The notes under the pieces are model-generated. The model ran no database searches, was not told the origin of the DNA, and saw only the letters and a program-made list of their open reading frames with translations. A program made the translations under genes and the position numbers. Shown here piece after piece: positions 11,413 to 24,596 of a DNA stretch of 64,000 nucleotides (the stretch's first letter is position 1; every line of letters starts with the position of its first letter). Source of the stretch: Epiperipatus broadwayi (Eukaryota; Onychophora; Udeonychophora; Euonychophora; Peripatidae); assembly GCA_028023455.1 (NCBI GenBank), contig JAQFVV010012495.1:3798516-3862515 (forward strand), read 5' to 3'.

Positions 11413-11625
11413 AGAGGGAGAGGGAGGGAGAGGGAGGGAGGGAGGGAGAGAGGGAGGGGGGAGAGAGAGAGGGGGAGAGAGAGAGAGGGGAGAGAGAGAG
11501 AGGGGGAGAGAGAGAGGGGAGAGAGAGAGAGGGGGGAGAGAGAGAGAGAGGGGGAGAGAGAGAGGGGAGAGAGAGAGGGGAGAGAGAGAGAGGGAGGGAG
11601 AGAGAGGGGGGGAGAGAGAGAGAGA
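11413..11625. repeat. 213-nt pure purine (GA/GGGA) microsatellite
   Basis: Every base from 11413 to 11625 on the plus strand is A or G, arranged as interspersed GA and GGGA units. It is preceded by a short (AT)n run. Three overlapping open frames on the two strands read as Arg/Glu/Gly or Ser/Leu/Pro repeats; they exist only because the repeat lacks stops. A mirror-symmetric purine tract of this length can adopt triplex (H-DNA) structure. Confidence 0.95.
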
Positions 11626-12050
11626 TTCAAAAAGGTTTTTCTTCAGGAAGATGGATAGGGCATAATATATTCAATGTTAATTAGTTGATTGAAATATATC
11701 TTGCAAGGAAAATAAACGTAATTTACTGCATTTTTTAGATATAGAAAAGCTTATTATATGGAGGTTAAGAATAATGAAGATTCTTAAAAATATAAAATTA
11801 GACTTGAGGTATTAAAAATGATTAAAAATCTTTACAATATAATTGCAATTAAGAGATGAAGAATCAATGGAAGTAAAATCATTGAACAGATCCCAAGATT
11901 GTGATCACTAATGTAGAAAATGTATATATCTAAGTAATAAAACACTATTGAAGTTTATATATATGTATTTTATTATAAAAATAAAAGAGGGAAACAAAAA
12001 TAACTGGATATTTGACATTGTATTTATTGCAAGTGTATGTTTATTTTAAT
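11626..12050. other. AT-rich DNA, no gene recognised
   Basis: Nothing supported. Confidence 0.5.
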
Positions 12051-12084
12051 CACATTGTGACATGTAATCACAAAGAAATCTCAT

Positions 12085-12162
12085 AATGTTTTAAATAAAT
12101 TTAGGATTTTGCATTGGACCACATTCATAATCACCTTGGGTCCCATAGGTTGGGCACCCCTG
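12085..12162. mobile_element. hAT-type transposon end fragment
   Basis: The sequence gggtcccataggttgggcac followed by ccctg, ending at 12162, has the form of hAT transposon termini, where the inverse reads CAGGGGTGCCCAACC. The extent upstream is unclear and the other end is not seen here. A possible related 5' end, caggggtgccaagttg, occurs at 35704. Confidence 0.4.
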
Positions 12163-12383
12163 ATTAAAATAAAAAACAAATTAATATTTCTTTTTTTTTA
12201 ATAGTTCTTTTTTTTTCTTTCTTTCTAATGTTGAAAAGAATTTTAAAAAATAATAATTTAAATGTTATAATATAGAGGATTAATCTGTTATGATTAGCAA
12301 ATATGAAAAAAGGTTTAATTTTATATATAATAGTAATTTAAAAGTAATATTTTTCAGACATAATTTAGAAATATAAAAGCTTC

Positions 12384-12569
12384 TTATAATTGAGTAATAA
12401 GAAAAGGTAATACTTAATATTTAATACTTTTACATTGCACTAAGCATAAATTTCAACTGCTAAACCAAAGAGCACGTTGATTCTAGCAGTGGTCTGCCAA
12501 AAGTATGCTTAGTGCAATGCAAAAATACTGAATATTAATTATTGCCTTTTCTTAATTCTCAATTATAAT
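12384..12569. mobile_element. MITE with inverted repeats of about 65 bp
   Basis: The left arm runs from ttataattgag (12384) to cattgcactaagcata (12450); the right arm is its inverse from tatgcttagtgcaatg (12502) to ctcaattataa (12569). The unpaired centre of about 50 bp contains ctgctaaaccaaagagcac. TA dinucleotides flank both ends. It has no coding capacity and probably used a transposase in trans. Confidence 0.75.
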
Positions 12570-12577
12570 GAGTTTAT

Positions 12578-13356
12578 AATAATTACAATGGTACTTTTGT
12601 AGAAGATGTATGACGAAAGTTCATCACCCATGTTTGTTTTAATTATCCATTTATAGGGGCATCAAAAATATCTTGCAAACAATATGGCCGACTACAAGAT
12701 ATAGTATTGAATATTATTTTTTTAATGTGATTCTAAAAAACAAAAGAAAATACACAAAACTACAAATGACTGTAATTAAAAAAAATTTAATATAAATAAC
12801 AAAAAAGTAGGTCAAAGAAACAATAGCAAGTGCGTAACAAATGTGGGCTGTTTATGTTATCAGGCAGAAATCCGTAATAGCATGCATCATCACCAGAAAT
12901 GCATCTTCCTTTTCATACATTCAGCGCAACATAAATTCTGCTCAACAAGAATCGAGGCATTGTCTTGCAGTTCCCCTGCTTTTGTTTCTTCTATCATTGG
13001 AAGACTGCAAATTTTAATCATTTCCACAACAACAAAAAAAAAACAAGTAGAGTAAAAGCTCAAAAATAATAAATTCCACCAAATAATAACAACAATATTC
13101 ACAACATGTTTATGTTCATAAGCATATTGTAAAATGGAATTTATAGACCATTTAGTAATATTTTTTAAAGGTAAGAAGTTATAATTCATTTTCTTAATAT
13201 TGTTTAATTTTAATAAGTAACACATGTTCATTAAAATGTTTTTCAAAAAATAAATATAAACAAATAGTCGAGGCCCCTGAAAATGGATAACTAAGACAAA
13301 TACAAGTGAAGAATTTCAGTCATATAGCGTCTACAAAAGTACCATTACAATAATTA
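12578..13356. mobile_element. Terminal-inverted-repeat element of about 780 bp
   Basis: The left end (attacaatggtacttttgta at 12582) continues for about 85 bp to ttataggggc. The right end is its diverged inverse, from aggcccctgaaaatggataa (13270) to aaagtaccattacaataatt (13355). The interior is less AT-rich at 12840-13020. A 118-codon minus-strand frame (12890-13246) and a 70-codon plus-strand frame overlap it; neither shows a recognised transposase motif, so it may be non-autonomous. Superfamily is undetermined. Confidence 0.6.
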
Positions 13357-16300
13357 AAGAAAAGAGAATTAAATATTACTAAGAAATATAAAGGCTATAA
13401 ATATACAGATCAATTATGAAGCATTTAAAATTGCTTAATTTTAAATATAATTAAAATTAAGCATTCAGATACATGTAATATGATATAAATACAAAAAGTC
13501 GGTTTGAATTAAATTATTTAAATTAATGTTTTATTATTTTTTAATATGTATAAAGAATTCATTTTGCATGTTTAATTTTATAATGACAGATACTTTTATA
13601 TATTGCATATGTTAGAGCTCTAAAAAAAAAAAAACTATTAAACAGCTGAATCTATCAGTTATTTTCAAAAAGGTGAAATAATAAAATATTGCATTTGTAT
13701 CATGTAAAGTGCAAAGAAAAGTATATTCGTATTGTTTGTTTATATTAGTACTAATAATGTACAAGATGAAAGTAAAAATATTTTAAAAAAGTTGCTGCAT
13801 TTTTACTTTGTAAATCTTATTATTTAATTTTTTTGCAAATTTATGCTGAAAATAAAAAATAACTAAGCTAAACTTCTAGAGTAGTCGGCCAGAATATACC
13901 CGGGTAACCCCACCCATGGGGGGGGGGGGAATTTGGACGGATACTCAACCGTGCGATTAAAGCATCGGGAATATCATATACATAGAATTGTGCTAAACTG
14001 GGACACTAATTCTGAGCAGATCAACCTGAACGTATTTAGCGATCGATGTTCAGATGTGTCTCCAGACACATCGTAGAAAAAAAAAAAGAAAAAGTAACTA
14101 AACATATATAATGACAAGGGACTGAAAATCTATTTAAGATGTCTTTGCTATCAGGAGCACTGTGTGTCAAATTTATTCTCATCATCAATATAATATGAAG
14201 TAAAAAAACCAAGTACATAATAAAAATGCTTCATTTAATTATTTTAATTTACACTATTAAAATGAATTACCTTCATAATATTTTAAAGTGATACCACTTA
14301 AATTGTCATAATTATCTAATAAACTTTCTGATACCAATGGTTTTAACTGCTCAATTTTTTTCAATTAAAAATAAATTGGAATACTTCCAAAAAAAAAAAA
14401 AAGATACAAAATGTAACAATATGATAACAATCAACCATTAAGCAACCAGCAATCTCAACCTGTAGTCAAGGCAATCTCCTGTAATTGGCTTTATTGTCTT
14501 AGAAAATACAACAATTCTTACAATCACCAGGTAATTACAAAAAAATAAAATCTTATAAATGTTTGAAATTTCATTTCACAAATGTTTATTTACAATTTAA
14601 TATATTAAAACCAATTGACATAAGAATAAATTGTACTTAAAGCTAGAAATTAATTTCAACAAGAATTGAAATTTATAAGATATGAGTTCAAATACTTATT
14701 AGTATTTCAAAAAGACTTGTCCATATTTAAAAGGTTATTCAAAAAGCAAATACCATAAGCAGTTGCATGAAAACTAAAATAATCCAGCACAAAACTGATA
14801 TTTAAAATCATTGTTAAGGTTTGTTATTATTGATATTACATTAAAGTTCAGTCTCAGTTGCAATAAAACTGTAATGTTCCAATGGATCCACAGAAGTATG
14901 AATAGGGATTAAGATTTGAATGAAAAAAATTAAGCCTTTATACATGAATTTATGGAGTTGCAGAAAAAAAATTGCTACTTTTGAGAGGAGATCCATGATT
15001 TTTTTTTTTGAAGCCTTAAAGAAACTGAGTAAGGCAAATTCCTAAGTTTACCATTCCATAGATTATCATCACCCAATTCTGTGATTATTCATATAGTAAA
15101 CAAACATGAATGGGCAATTTACCAATTCATATTAACCAACATGGTGAGTTTACTGGCTTTCTATTCCCCAAGTTTAAAACCCAAAAATATCATAGTCTTC
15201 ATTTTAAGGGACCTGATAATTCTTAACTGACTCAACAGTTGTGTTTTCTTGAAGGTAAGATGAATATGTGTATGAATTAATTTTTTTTAGATATTTATAG
15301 ACAAAAGTAAATTATGGTGTTTATTCCCAGGAAGTTATGAAAGTCATCAACCAAGTATGTATTTGGAGATCAAAGGAGCATATAGTAAGAAAAATATGGA
15401 TGTACCATGATGTAGTCTTTACCACTGGTTAGAGAAATTTCATATATATATATAATTTTATAACTCAGTTGTTTTTAATCTTATACCTATTATTTACTAT
15501 TATTGTAATTACATAAACAATGTGAGACTAAAAAATCAGCAAATTGATCAATAAAGCTTTTCATTTTGAAACAAATGTGTAATGGAAAATAGAACAAAAT
15601 TTTAATTTTTGTATATTAAAAAATATGTACAAGAAGAGGATTTAATATGCCACAATAGTGGATTATTGTTTTGTCTTAATAGTCTTCCAATGATATAGGA
15701 CTATCATACATTCATTTTGTTTACAGATTTTTCCACATAGGTATACGTTTGTGTTGTAAATCTTTATCTTCTTCATAATATTTTCTTTGCGTGCATTATT
15801 TTCCTTTTATGAATAATTTTAATTTCTAATAAATGAAGCTTTTAACATTTTGAAATCCTAATAACCACATTCCTTAATATTAATTGCCATTCACATGTTG
15901 TTCTAGCTTTTAGAAATAAATTCTTTAACTATTCTGTATTCTTCTCATTTTTCTCCCACTCAAGTGATATAAACACATCTACTTGCTACTTTAGTTTATA
16001 TTACTGTATTTTTAAGTATAAATATGAGTTATGCTTTATTTCTTAAATCCTTCTCTTTCATTTATTTATCCCCCTTTTTTTCATTTCAACAAACTATAAA
16101 CAAGTACATAAAACATATATATATATATGTGTGTGTGTTACACTATATATATGTGAGAGTGTTAAAGTATATTATGAATTCATTTTATAAGAAAACTTCA
16201 CAGCAGAAATTGTCATGGCAACATAAAATGAATGTTCTGCAGAGTTTAGATTATATTTTAATTAAAAGAAAATATATACAGTATTTCAAGACCACTATTA

Positions 16301-16690
16301 AGTAATTAATAGATTCAACACAGGAAGTAATCATCAATTAGTAAGATGTAATTAAAGTAGAAAAATAAAGATTAATACGTAAAAATAGTGTTCACAGTCG
16401 ATGTGATATCCTTAACCTTAAGGAATGCTCCATAAAAATAGGTTAGAGCTTAACAAATTATTTTAAATATAAACAAATATCAATGACAGATCCCAACTAG
16501 AATTAAACCAATAAGAAGATAGGTGATATGTTCTTACAAACAGCTATAACAGTAATAGCTAGTACAAAAAGTATAATTCTACTGAATCAAAACAATGTAC
16601 ATATAGAAAAAAGAAGCAATATAAAAATATTTTAGAATGATCCACTTAGAAGAATAACATATCTGAAATTCTGTAAAATGTTTTATGAAA
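13357..16690. other. AT-rich DNA, no gene recognised
   Basis: No supported gene. A short less AT-rich patch at 13880-14080 holds a G-homopolymer run at 13919 and a small hairpin gatgtgtctccagacacatc near 14052. AT and GT dinucleotide runs lie at 16120-16155. Confidence 0.5.
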
Positions 16691-16699
16691 AAAAAAGTT

Positions 16700-18195
16700 A
16701 GTGATAGATAATACATGAATTGACAAGGAACGCCATGAAGTGGTAAAAAGTCTCAAAAGTATAACACAATATTTTGGAGCTGGAAGAAAAGCTGTTTTAA
16801 CAAAAAGAGATACAGTTTTATCAATTAATAATTATGAAGTAAGTAGAGGAATTTTTTTAAGAACTATACAGTAATGAAAAACAAAGTAGTATCCACCATT
16901 ACAACATATTTTGAAATGTCAAGTATTTTAATGAAGAGATGAGATCTATGAAGAAAGAAAAAACTCCAGGAAATGTTGAAATTTATTATAAATCATTTAA
17001 AAAAACAATTGAAAAAATGAAACAATTATTGGGAAAGGTATATATCCAAATGTCTAAACAATAAAGATATACAAAATGATTGAAAGAATGTAATAGCACT
17101 ATTGATTATTGAAAAAATGCAAAAAACATTAGAAATTACAGACATATCAGCTTTCAGTCAGATATACACAATTTGTTTATTAAAGTCATTATATTACTCA
17201 TCTACAAAAAACCTTGAAGTCAAACCAATCCCAAAAAAACAAGCTGAATTTAAGTAACTATAGTATAGATCACACATTAGCATTAAGAGGATTTACACAT
17301 GAGACCAATGGGTGTGATTTAACATTAGGCTTTAGATTTGTAGATTATTAAAAAGTATTTGTTTCCATAAGCATTAGGCCGTGATTACAATTTTGGAACA
17401 TTGAGTTATAGTGGCAGAATATTAATAAATTTAGAGAAATATCAAAATGGAAAAACAGTGATTAGACAACAGATACTCTAAAAATATTAATCTTGATATG
17501 GGTGTATGATAGAGTGACTTTATTCCAATATTTTTTATAGCAATATTTTGTGGCTTAAAAAAAAACTAAAAATGCAAAATAAATAAAAATTATGTAATCC
17601 ATCTAGGTTTTGCAAATGCTGTAGTGGTTTTCACAAATAATGCTTCAGAGCTCCAAGAAATCTTACAAAAGCTATCTATCTATCAGATCACAATAAGAAA
17701 AAAATAGTTTTAATGATAAATACTTAAACAGGTTTAACTTGTTTTTTTTTAAAAAAAAAGATTGATACTTCAATAATAAGGTAATAAATATAAATATTAT
17801 GGTCAGGTCATTAATACATATAGAAATACATGAAATAAAATTAATCATAAAATTAAATTTGGAGTAGTTTCGGTAGAAATAACTTAATATTACAAAGAAA
17901 TATGCTTGTATGCTTGAAAAGCAGTTAAGAGACTTCAGTCTATACAGCAAAGTATGGAGAGATGTGTGTCGAGAATAGCAACAAGTGATCCCAACATTAG
18001 AAAAAAATAAGAGGTTGGAATGGATTTGAGCTGGATATTATTGCTAGAAGAGAAAACAATAAATAACAAAAGGACTACCAAGGGATTATAAAAATGACAC
18101 CACAGGTATTCATTAAGGTAAGGAAGTTTTCAGGAATAATATGCCAAAAAAAATCCTGCAGAAGAATAATAATGATTAAAGGTGATAATGATGAT
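16700..18195 (+). pseudogene. RTE-like LINE remnant, heavily decayed copy
   Basis: This plus-strand copy follows the same order as the one at 24.6-26.0 kb. A degraded MKKEKTPG stretch (the KAPGPDGI region) lies near 16950. The stretch aligned to LYTKCLNDKNVPNDW is near 17035, the KKQAEF region near 17240, the FVDY-KVF region near 17335, and a SGRIN region near 17410. The C-terminal part aligned to RRNN--TIK is near 18050, and a short GATGAT tail lies at about 18190. Stops and frameshifts occur every few codons. A minus-strand 92-codon frame at 17672-17950 is a shadow. Confidence 0.65.
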
Positions 18196-19290
18196 ATTCA
18201 TTATCAATTCTGTCTCTTCATAATTTTAATACCAAACAGTTTACTGATGTGTTTTTACTTTAAAGAATGTATTTTTTTAGCTTAATATATGTATTTTTAT
18301 TTAAACTTTTTCATTTTGCTCTTTGTAGAAAACACTAGTGCTTTTTACAGCTATATAAATGAAGATGCTGTCAAAGTTATTTAAGACATAATTTTCGAAT
18401 TGTTATAGTTTTCATTTACATAATATTCTGTTTCTGTTCCTCATTTTAACAAATCTTTTTTCCTTACGTATCTCATTATACATATGATACATTATCTTAT
18501 ATATTAATCAGATATCTAAATAAAGATATAGATAATCAAAATTATTATAACCGATTAATTACTTTATTTTTTAGTTGTATTTTTACCTAGATGTTCTTAT
18601 TTTTATTTACAGTTTTTCATATTTATTTCCTTTTAATTTTTATTCTCTTTATTTTAAGATTCTCGCTTTCATTCTTTTATAAAACCGAATTATTAATATT
18701 TTCTCAGCTGATCATATTTCACAGTTTTTTCTACAACACAGAATTAGACATATATAACATATAATAACCACATTCCATTCTTTTTACACTTTAAAGCAAA
18801 ATAATTAGACATATATTTTACATACGAATACTATATAATTAATGGTTATAAGTTTGGATGATTATCTTGAAACTAATGCTTGACTAAATAAATAAATAAA
18901 AAAGCATGACTTTCATACAGCTAGTGAATAAATACGACGCAAATAAATATTTTCTACCAAAAAAAAGGCAAAATCTGAAACCAGTTGTGAAGTCTGGCCA
19001 TACTTACATGAAGAATTCATTCATTTCTTAAACTTCGGTATGTGAAAGAGGAAAAAACAGCCACTATTATAAATGAAAATCACCATTAGGTTGTAATAGT
19101 TAAAACAGTGGAATATTTTTTAACCAGCTCCTGATTTTATTTTAGATTTTGTCTCACCAATGTCTACAATGAAAGACTTTAAGAATAATATTTATCTGGA
19201 AAGAGAATTGCTCTGAAAAAAAGTTTACCTCTTTAAAAAAAGTTGGAATAAGTCTGTCATTCATCTAGTGACTTCTTTGCTGCAAACACA
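18196..19290. other. AT-rich DNA, no gene recognised
   Basis: Nothing supported. Confidence 0.5.
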
Positions 19291-19299
19291 ATATCTGGT

Positions 19300-19424
19300 G
19301 TTCTACGTGGATTGGTGCAGTGGTAGAGGAACAGATTCCGGAATGATCATGACTCAATTCCAACATTCCGGTACTCGAATTTCTTATGAACTCCTAAGCA
19401 ATAAACCTTTCAATTTTTTTTTTT
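19300..19424 (+). mobile_element. SINE-like tRNA-derived repeat (family E)
   Basis: An A-box-like tggtgcagtgg at 19313-19323 is followed by gtagag, as in tRNA D arms. A weak B-box-like gactcaattcc lies at 19351-19361. The 3' part, cttatgaactcctaagcaat then cctttcaattttt, is shared with 43074-43145. This supports a dispersed short retroposon. A 64-codon frame through it is not a gene. Confidence 0.5.
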
Positions 19425-19839
19425 CACTGATTGATCAGTTAATACTGATTCTCATTAGCTAATTTTATATATTTTCACTGATTTCATGAAAAATCATAAA
19501 TGAGTTCTCCTAAGTCATATATAACAAATTACTTTTTCTTATCATTCTGTAACATTGTCTATTCATATTCTCCCTTTTTTTCTATACCTTAAGTAATATT
19601 AAATAATAACCTGTAGATTTATACTTTACGTTTGTCTAAATATGATAGCACGATTTATATTATCTTAAGTAATAGCAAATACTAGAATTTTTGCAATTCA
19701 TTATTCTTCATTTAATATATATGGCAAATAATTATAATTCTCTTTCCATAACTTTGATAAAATTTCCTTCTAATTCACTTTTTATATAGAATTTTTCAAT
19801 AGAAACTTTTTGCATCTAACTATTTCACAATAATTCTCT

Positions 19840-20049
19840 TTAGCATGCTCTTTCAAATGTCAAGAGATTCTCATAAACATCTGGCATTGCCCATGTTTCA
19901 CTATTACGCATGCGTTCTGTAAATCTAATATGGTTTTGTAATACGTTCCAAAACCTATTCTTACCTTGTAAATATTTTCTTGCCCTATTATTCTTTTTTG
20001 TTTTGTTTTGTTTCCTTTTGGATTGTCCAATCTTATCCTTTTTCTTCAT
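19840..20049 (-). pseudogene. Possible LINE C-terminal fragment
   Basis: The minus-strand frame contains NSETWAMPDVYENLLTFERA, which resembles the GSETWAL---E-RLLTFERR region near the C-terminus of non-LTR reverse transcriptases. The resemblance covers about 20 residues and the rest is Lys/Asn-rich low complexity, so the call is weak. A different LINE from the RTE-like family is implied. Confidence 0.25.
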
Positions 20050-20447
20050 TAGTTTCCTAATGGATTGCCCAGTTTGGTTTCACCATTTTTATCCTTTTTT
20101 TTTCATTCCTAAGCACCAATGTTTTTATTTTGGCTATGTTTGTATATAATGCTTACATCTTCGCTTTCTTATTTAGTGTATTTTAAATATTGATTTCAGC
20201 ATTTTCTTTATCTTTCTTCAATGATTTCTATATCTTCTACATTTATTAAAATATTTATTTTTATTCCATGCAATAGTGGGATTTTTTTTTACATTTCTTT
20301 CATCTTATCCATTATTTCTTCCAAATTTGTGGTGAACATGATTATAAAATGATATATTGCCAATATAATTCCACATGACTGCAGTTTACATATTGTTTTA
20401 TAGTAAAACTGATAAGTAAAATATAACTACTGAAAGAAAGATATATT

Positions 20448-20586
20448 AGATCCAAAAGGCTCAGGTGCATACCCCAAGATCTAAAGTTCCTCACCATAAA
20501 CTAGAAACCAGTTTGGTGTTATAGAATAAGATAACACTGGATAGGGATTTATTAAGCACTATCATCTGGCATTTATTGATTATTAA
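20448..20586 (+). repeat. Family A fragment, diverged
   Basis: Shares with family A the order ttagatcc, ccaagatctaaagttcctca, actagaaaccagtttgg, ggatagggattta and catctggcatttattgatta. About 140 bp of one arm remain; no second arm is seen. Confidence 0.6.
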
Positions 20587-20589
20587 ATA

Positions 20590-22260
20590 TTACCTTGGAT
20601 GTCACAACTGTGGTGAAAGAAAAAAAGTGCACTGCTAAAATATATATTCACGTCTTGCATTTTCTGCTTAGATATATGATATAATGCATAGTAGGTAAAA
20701 TAAAAAATGAAGAAAACTACTGGTTAACAGGAAGACTGTTTCTGCACAAGAAACACATTGAATAGCAAATCATATTTACCACAAAAACGACTCCAGTTCT
20801 TTGAAAGCTTACAGTGTACCCCACTTCACCAACTGTAGTCAAAACCTATAAACTCAAATTTGTATTAATTGTTTACTAATATAAATCAGCAGATTAATAG
20901 AAGTATCCAAAGCTTCTGGTAGAAATCCACTAATTCCAGTAGACTTCATATTTTATAAAGCATCTATAAAATCCAAAAAAAAGATTCATTTTGTAGGAGA
21001 AATCAATGAACTACAAAAATATTCCAGCTTTCAGGTGGAAATAACCTCCAATTTACATCCCTCTCATAATCGACTTGCTTTGATTAGTTTAAGGGTGACT
21101 TTGAAGTCACCCAAATTTCCAGATTCATAAGATATTCAGCTATTCCAAGATTAAAATGTTTATTTGCATTACCAAGACTGCTAACTAGAAGTTATCTTCA
21201 GAGTAACTTACAACTGATAGTTTTATTTTAATAATAATGGAAATGGGACACATGCACTTTATTATTTATGTAGAATGTCTTGTGTAGTAAAATAACCATG
21301 AATTTGATTTGAATCAGGTAAATCTATCCCAGACATGATTTTTATTTCTGCTCTTCATCATCTTATGATGAAACATTTTTTCAGAAAAGCTCAATATCGC
21401 ATGAAACAACATATCAAATAGAATTAGTTAAGTCATTTTTCTAACATATCATACATATTATTGCTTCAATATATTTATCACTTCTTCTATTACTATGACA
21501 GACCTATGCCAAAGCCAAGATTCAACTGGCAGTATACCTAGTTCATTAATAAGAATCTCTAATATTTAAATATCTTGTTTTTATTAAAGTAACCATGCTA
21601 ATAAACACTAAGTTGTACATAAAGAAAACAAATGTAATCTTATTATGTGGTTGTTGAGATGACTAATATCACAAAATGCCTTGTCACCCTTATTATTCAC
21701 TGAAATTTGGCTCCATATTTTTGATTTCCATTTTAGTATTAATTTCTACCCCAAATTTATTTATTTTTCTTCATTATCTGCAACATTTGATTCTTCTATA
21801 TGCTTATATTTATTATTTACATATGTTGTCTTATTAATAACACTTATTCCTTCTCTTTTCTTTTCTAATTACTAAATCAAGGCCCTTTGCCAACTAACAA
21901 TAATAATTAATTTTATATATGATGGATACTTTTTTTAGAAATAAAAATTGTATCTTATTTTTAAATGAAATCCATGATTTTTTTATATCACACTAGTCTT
22001 TCTTTCTTTTTTTTTTTTAAAAAAAATCTATCTTCATATTCTTATTATTATTAATTTTCAACAATAAATTGATTTTTCTATATTTAAACTTTTATATCAA
22101 AAGTTTTGATTTCACTTTCCTTTTAGATTTGAAAAGAAAATTAAATTATTTGAAGCATATAATTGGGGGGGGGGGGTGCCCAAATATACTATTTTACTAA
22201 TTTTCTACACATTCAATTGAAATTATATAGTGGTTTTAAAATTTATTTTTGTAAAAATCT
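20590..22260. other. AT-rich DNA, no gene recognised
   Basis: No supported gene. A compact hairpin with 9-bp arms, gggtgactt/aagtcaccc with a 2-base loop, lies at 21093-21112. A G-homopolymer run occurs at about 22165. Confidence 0.5.
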
Positions 22261-22269
22261 AATACCCTC

Positions 22270-22800
22270 AACATTATTATACCTATTATCGCTCCATTAC
22301 AGTAGTATGGAAATCTCTTCAAGTTTAATCCAACCTCATCAATCCATAAATGCTCATCACCATATCACGATAGCAAACATTTATTTATTCCATTTCACAT
22401 GTGGTCTCTTTCAAGGTCTTTTGTAATCTCTTGGTACCCAAATTTAAGACTTCAACTGTGCATCTATTCTAGAAAATCCAGCTCAGTTCTATTTCAATCT
22501 CTTAATTCTTAAATAATGTCATTGATACATGTTTATTCTTTTACCCATGTATTAAATTTTTGATCCCTTCTTGTTAATCCTAACATTTGTTGCTCCATAC
22601 TTTGTTGAGTAGTTTGAAGTCTCTAATCTGCTCTTCTGGTAAATGTCCAAATTTTAGATCCATAAGTAAGAATCAATAAAACACGAAAGTTCTTTTTCAA
22701 ATGTATAGGCATATTTTCTTCTAATATTAAATTATTTCTATTAAAAGTACTTCACCAAATTTAATTCTATGATTAATTTCCTTCATTGCAGTCTGACTAA
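22270..22800 (-). pseudogene. RTE-like LINE remnant, C-terminal part
   Basis: On the minus strand the segment reads LILTYGSKIWTFTRRAD near 22640-22690, followed by RLQTTQQSMEQQMLGLTRRD. This matches the LVLTYGSET-TLKSN and MLGITKRD block in the copy at 25.6 kb. Further down are a TW-KE stretch and a TCEMENK stretch. It is interrupted by frameshifts. A plus-strand 87-codon frame at 22163-22426 is a shadow. Confidence 0.7.
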
Positions 22801-23489
22801 GACTAATTGAAGTTAAATTAGAAGGAAAAAAATCTATCCTAAAATGATTTTGTGATTGCATTGATAAATTAAATCTCCCGTGTCATTTACCAATAATACC
22901 CACATTTAAAATTAAAATACTAAGAATCACAATTCATAGTTTCATTTAAAGAAATTTTGAAAAAACAGTTTCAAACACATATTAAAAATAAATTTATTGC
23001 AAGAGTTTGATACTTTTCTTACCAGAAATGAAGATTGCATCATATTACAATTATAGCTTTTATTAATATCTTAACAAATTAATCTGGAAATTTGGATATT
23101 CATTTATAGATTCTTATTGGATGGCCAGTTGCATAGGTTTTGGGATGATTACCTAGAAGCTACATAATCATCTGAATTTCCATTTATATATTCTAAACAT
23201 TAATTATAATGTTATAATACTTATGTAATTTATGAGAATATACAATGTGTCTCTGTAAAAGGGGTAACTGATGACTCGTTCTTTCAAACTTTCTGAAGTA
23301 CTGTCTTTGGATAAACACGTGTTATGTAGAGACATAGTTCAGCTATTCATTGCAAAAATATTAAGGTACCAGCATATCTGGATTAGGAATCACAACATAA
23401 AATATGGCAATGTTTTGTAATTAATCCACAATGGAACCATGTGCTAATATTAAATTTTGTTTTAAATATTGGGCAAAAGTGCTATTAAA

Positions 23490-23615
23490 ATATTTGAAAT
23501 GGCTCAAACTGTCTGTATGGCAATGAAGCCATATGTTTAGAAGAATGTTTTCAAATGTTTCACAAGATTTCTTTATGACAGGGAGAACTTAGAAGATAAT
23601 CCATAAAGATATGAA
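23490..23615 (+). pseudogene. Possible mariner-like transposase fragment
   Basis: The plus-strand frame near 23540-23600 reads VFKCFTRFLYDRENLEDNP, which resembles the VF-W-KRF--GRE--EDDPR region of the mariner transposase N-terminal domain. An upstream AMKPYV stretch fits the A-YG--- block. No DDD catalytic region or terminal repeat was recognised. The resemblance is about 25 residues long. Confidence 0.3.
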
Positions 23616-24596
23616 TTATGATAATATTTTGCCACAACTTGTAATACAAACATGAAAGCACCTTGAAATTTTGTAATGAATGCTAAAGTGTGTTATTATA
23701 TAACACGTGTTGATTCAGAGATGGTGCTGCAATCAGTTTGAAAAAAGAACCAATCATCTTTTCACTGGGATAAACTGGATATATTCTTAGAAAATCATCA
23801 TATGATAACTAGTAAATTGCTACATCAGAACAAATAGTATCTAAGTATATGGTAATTACTGTTAAATTATATTATTGCTTTTTATATAAATTTCAAAAAA
23901 ATTTCTTAATTATCTCAGATAATTATAGTAAATCATGTTCTTTTTTATATATACCATAATTATCTGAATAATAAAACTGGGAAAGATTATAGAATTCAAA
24001 AGTTATATGATTCCCAGCTAGGTTTTGAGGATTATATTAATGTTTTCAATGCATGGCTGATAGGATGGATACGGTCACAACTATTTTGAGCTTAAAAGCA
24101 TCAAAATGAATGTCCATAATATTAAAAATAAAATAAAAGGGCAATTAATTTTATAAACATAGTATCAAAGATAATTAATTTTACTAACAAAATATTGACC
24201 ATATTGCCTAAATATATTTTCCAGCAAAGTATGAAATACACAAATATGTTTAATCACTGATGTTTTTTATTATTATATTTAAATATTAATAATGATAGCT
24301 TAAATGCAGATGAAATTAAAGTGGAAATTACTGTAAATTTCAATGTGCTACATAAAACTAATACAAATCTGTCAATAAATTTAAAAAATACAGAATGAGC
24401 CCTAATGTACTTTAGCTTGGGTTGTATACAAGCATTCAATTTATTGACCATTAATGTGGCTTATTCTTTACTTTTTCATTTATTGATGAGTTTGTATTAG
24501 TTTATACATAGCTCACTGGGGAGATTTACAGGATCTTCTACTTTAATTTTATCATTATATTATATATTTTTACAACAATAATAAGATGATGATAAT
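23616..24596. other. AT-rich DNA, no gene recognised
   Basis: A 16-bp inverted repeat, tcagataattatagta and its near inverse, spans 23918-23964. Nothing else is supported. Confidence 0.45.

Noticed and set aside
11354-11665. Open frames of 84-103 codons across the GA tract on both strands
   Set aside because: They exist only because a purine repeat lacks stop codons; the proteins are pure Arg/Glu/Gly or Ser/Leu/Pro repeats.
12890-13246. 118-codon minus-strand frame inside the 780-bp inverted-repeat element
   Set aside because: Considered as a transposase fragment because of CCAEC, but no catalytic or zinc-finger pattern is sustained.
20800-21130. Decayed coding region near the gggtgactt hairpin
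   Set aside because: Translations on both strands were scanned and none kept a recognisable motif for more than a few residues.
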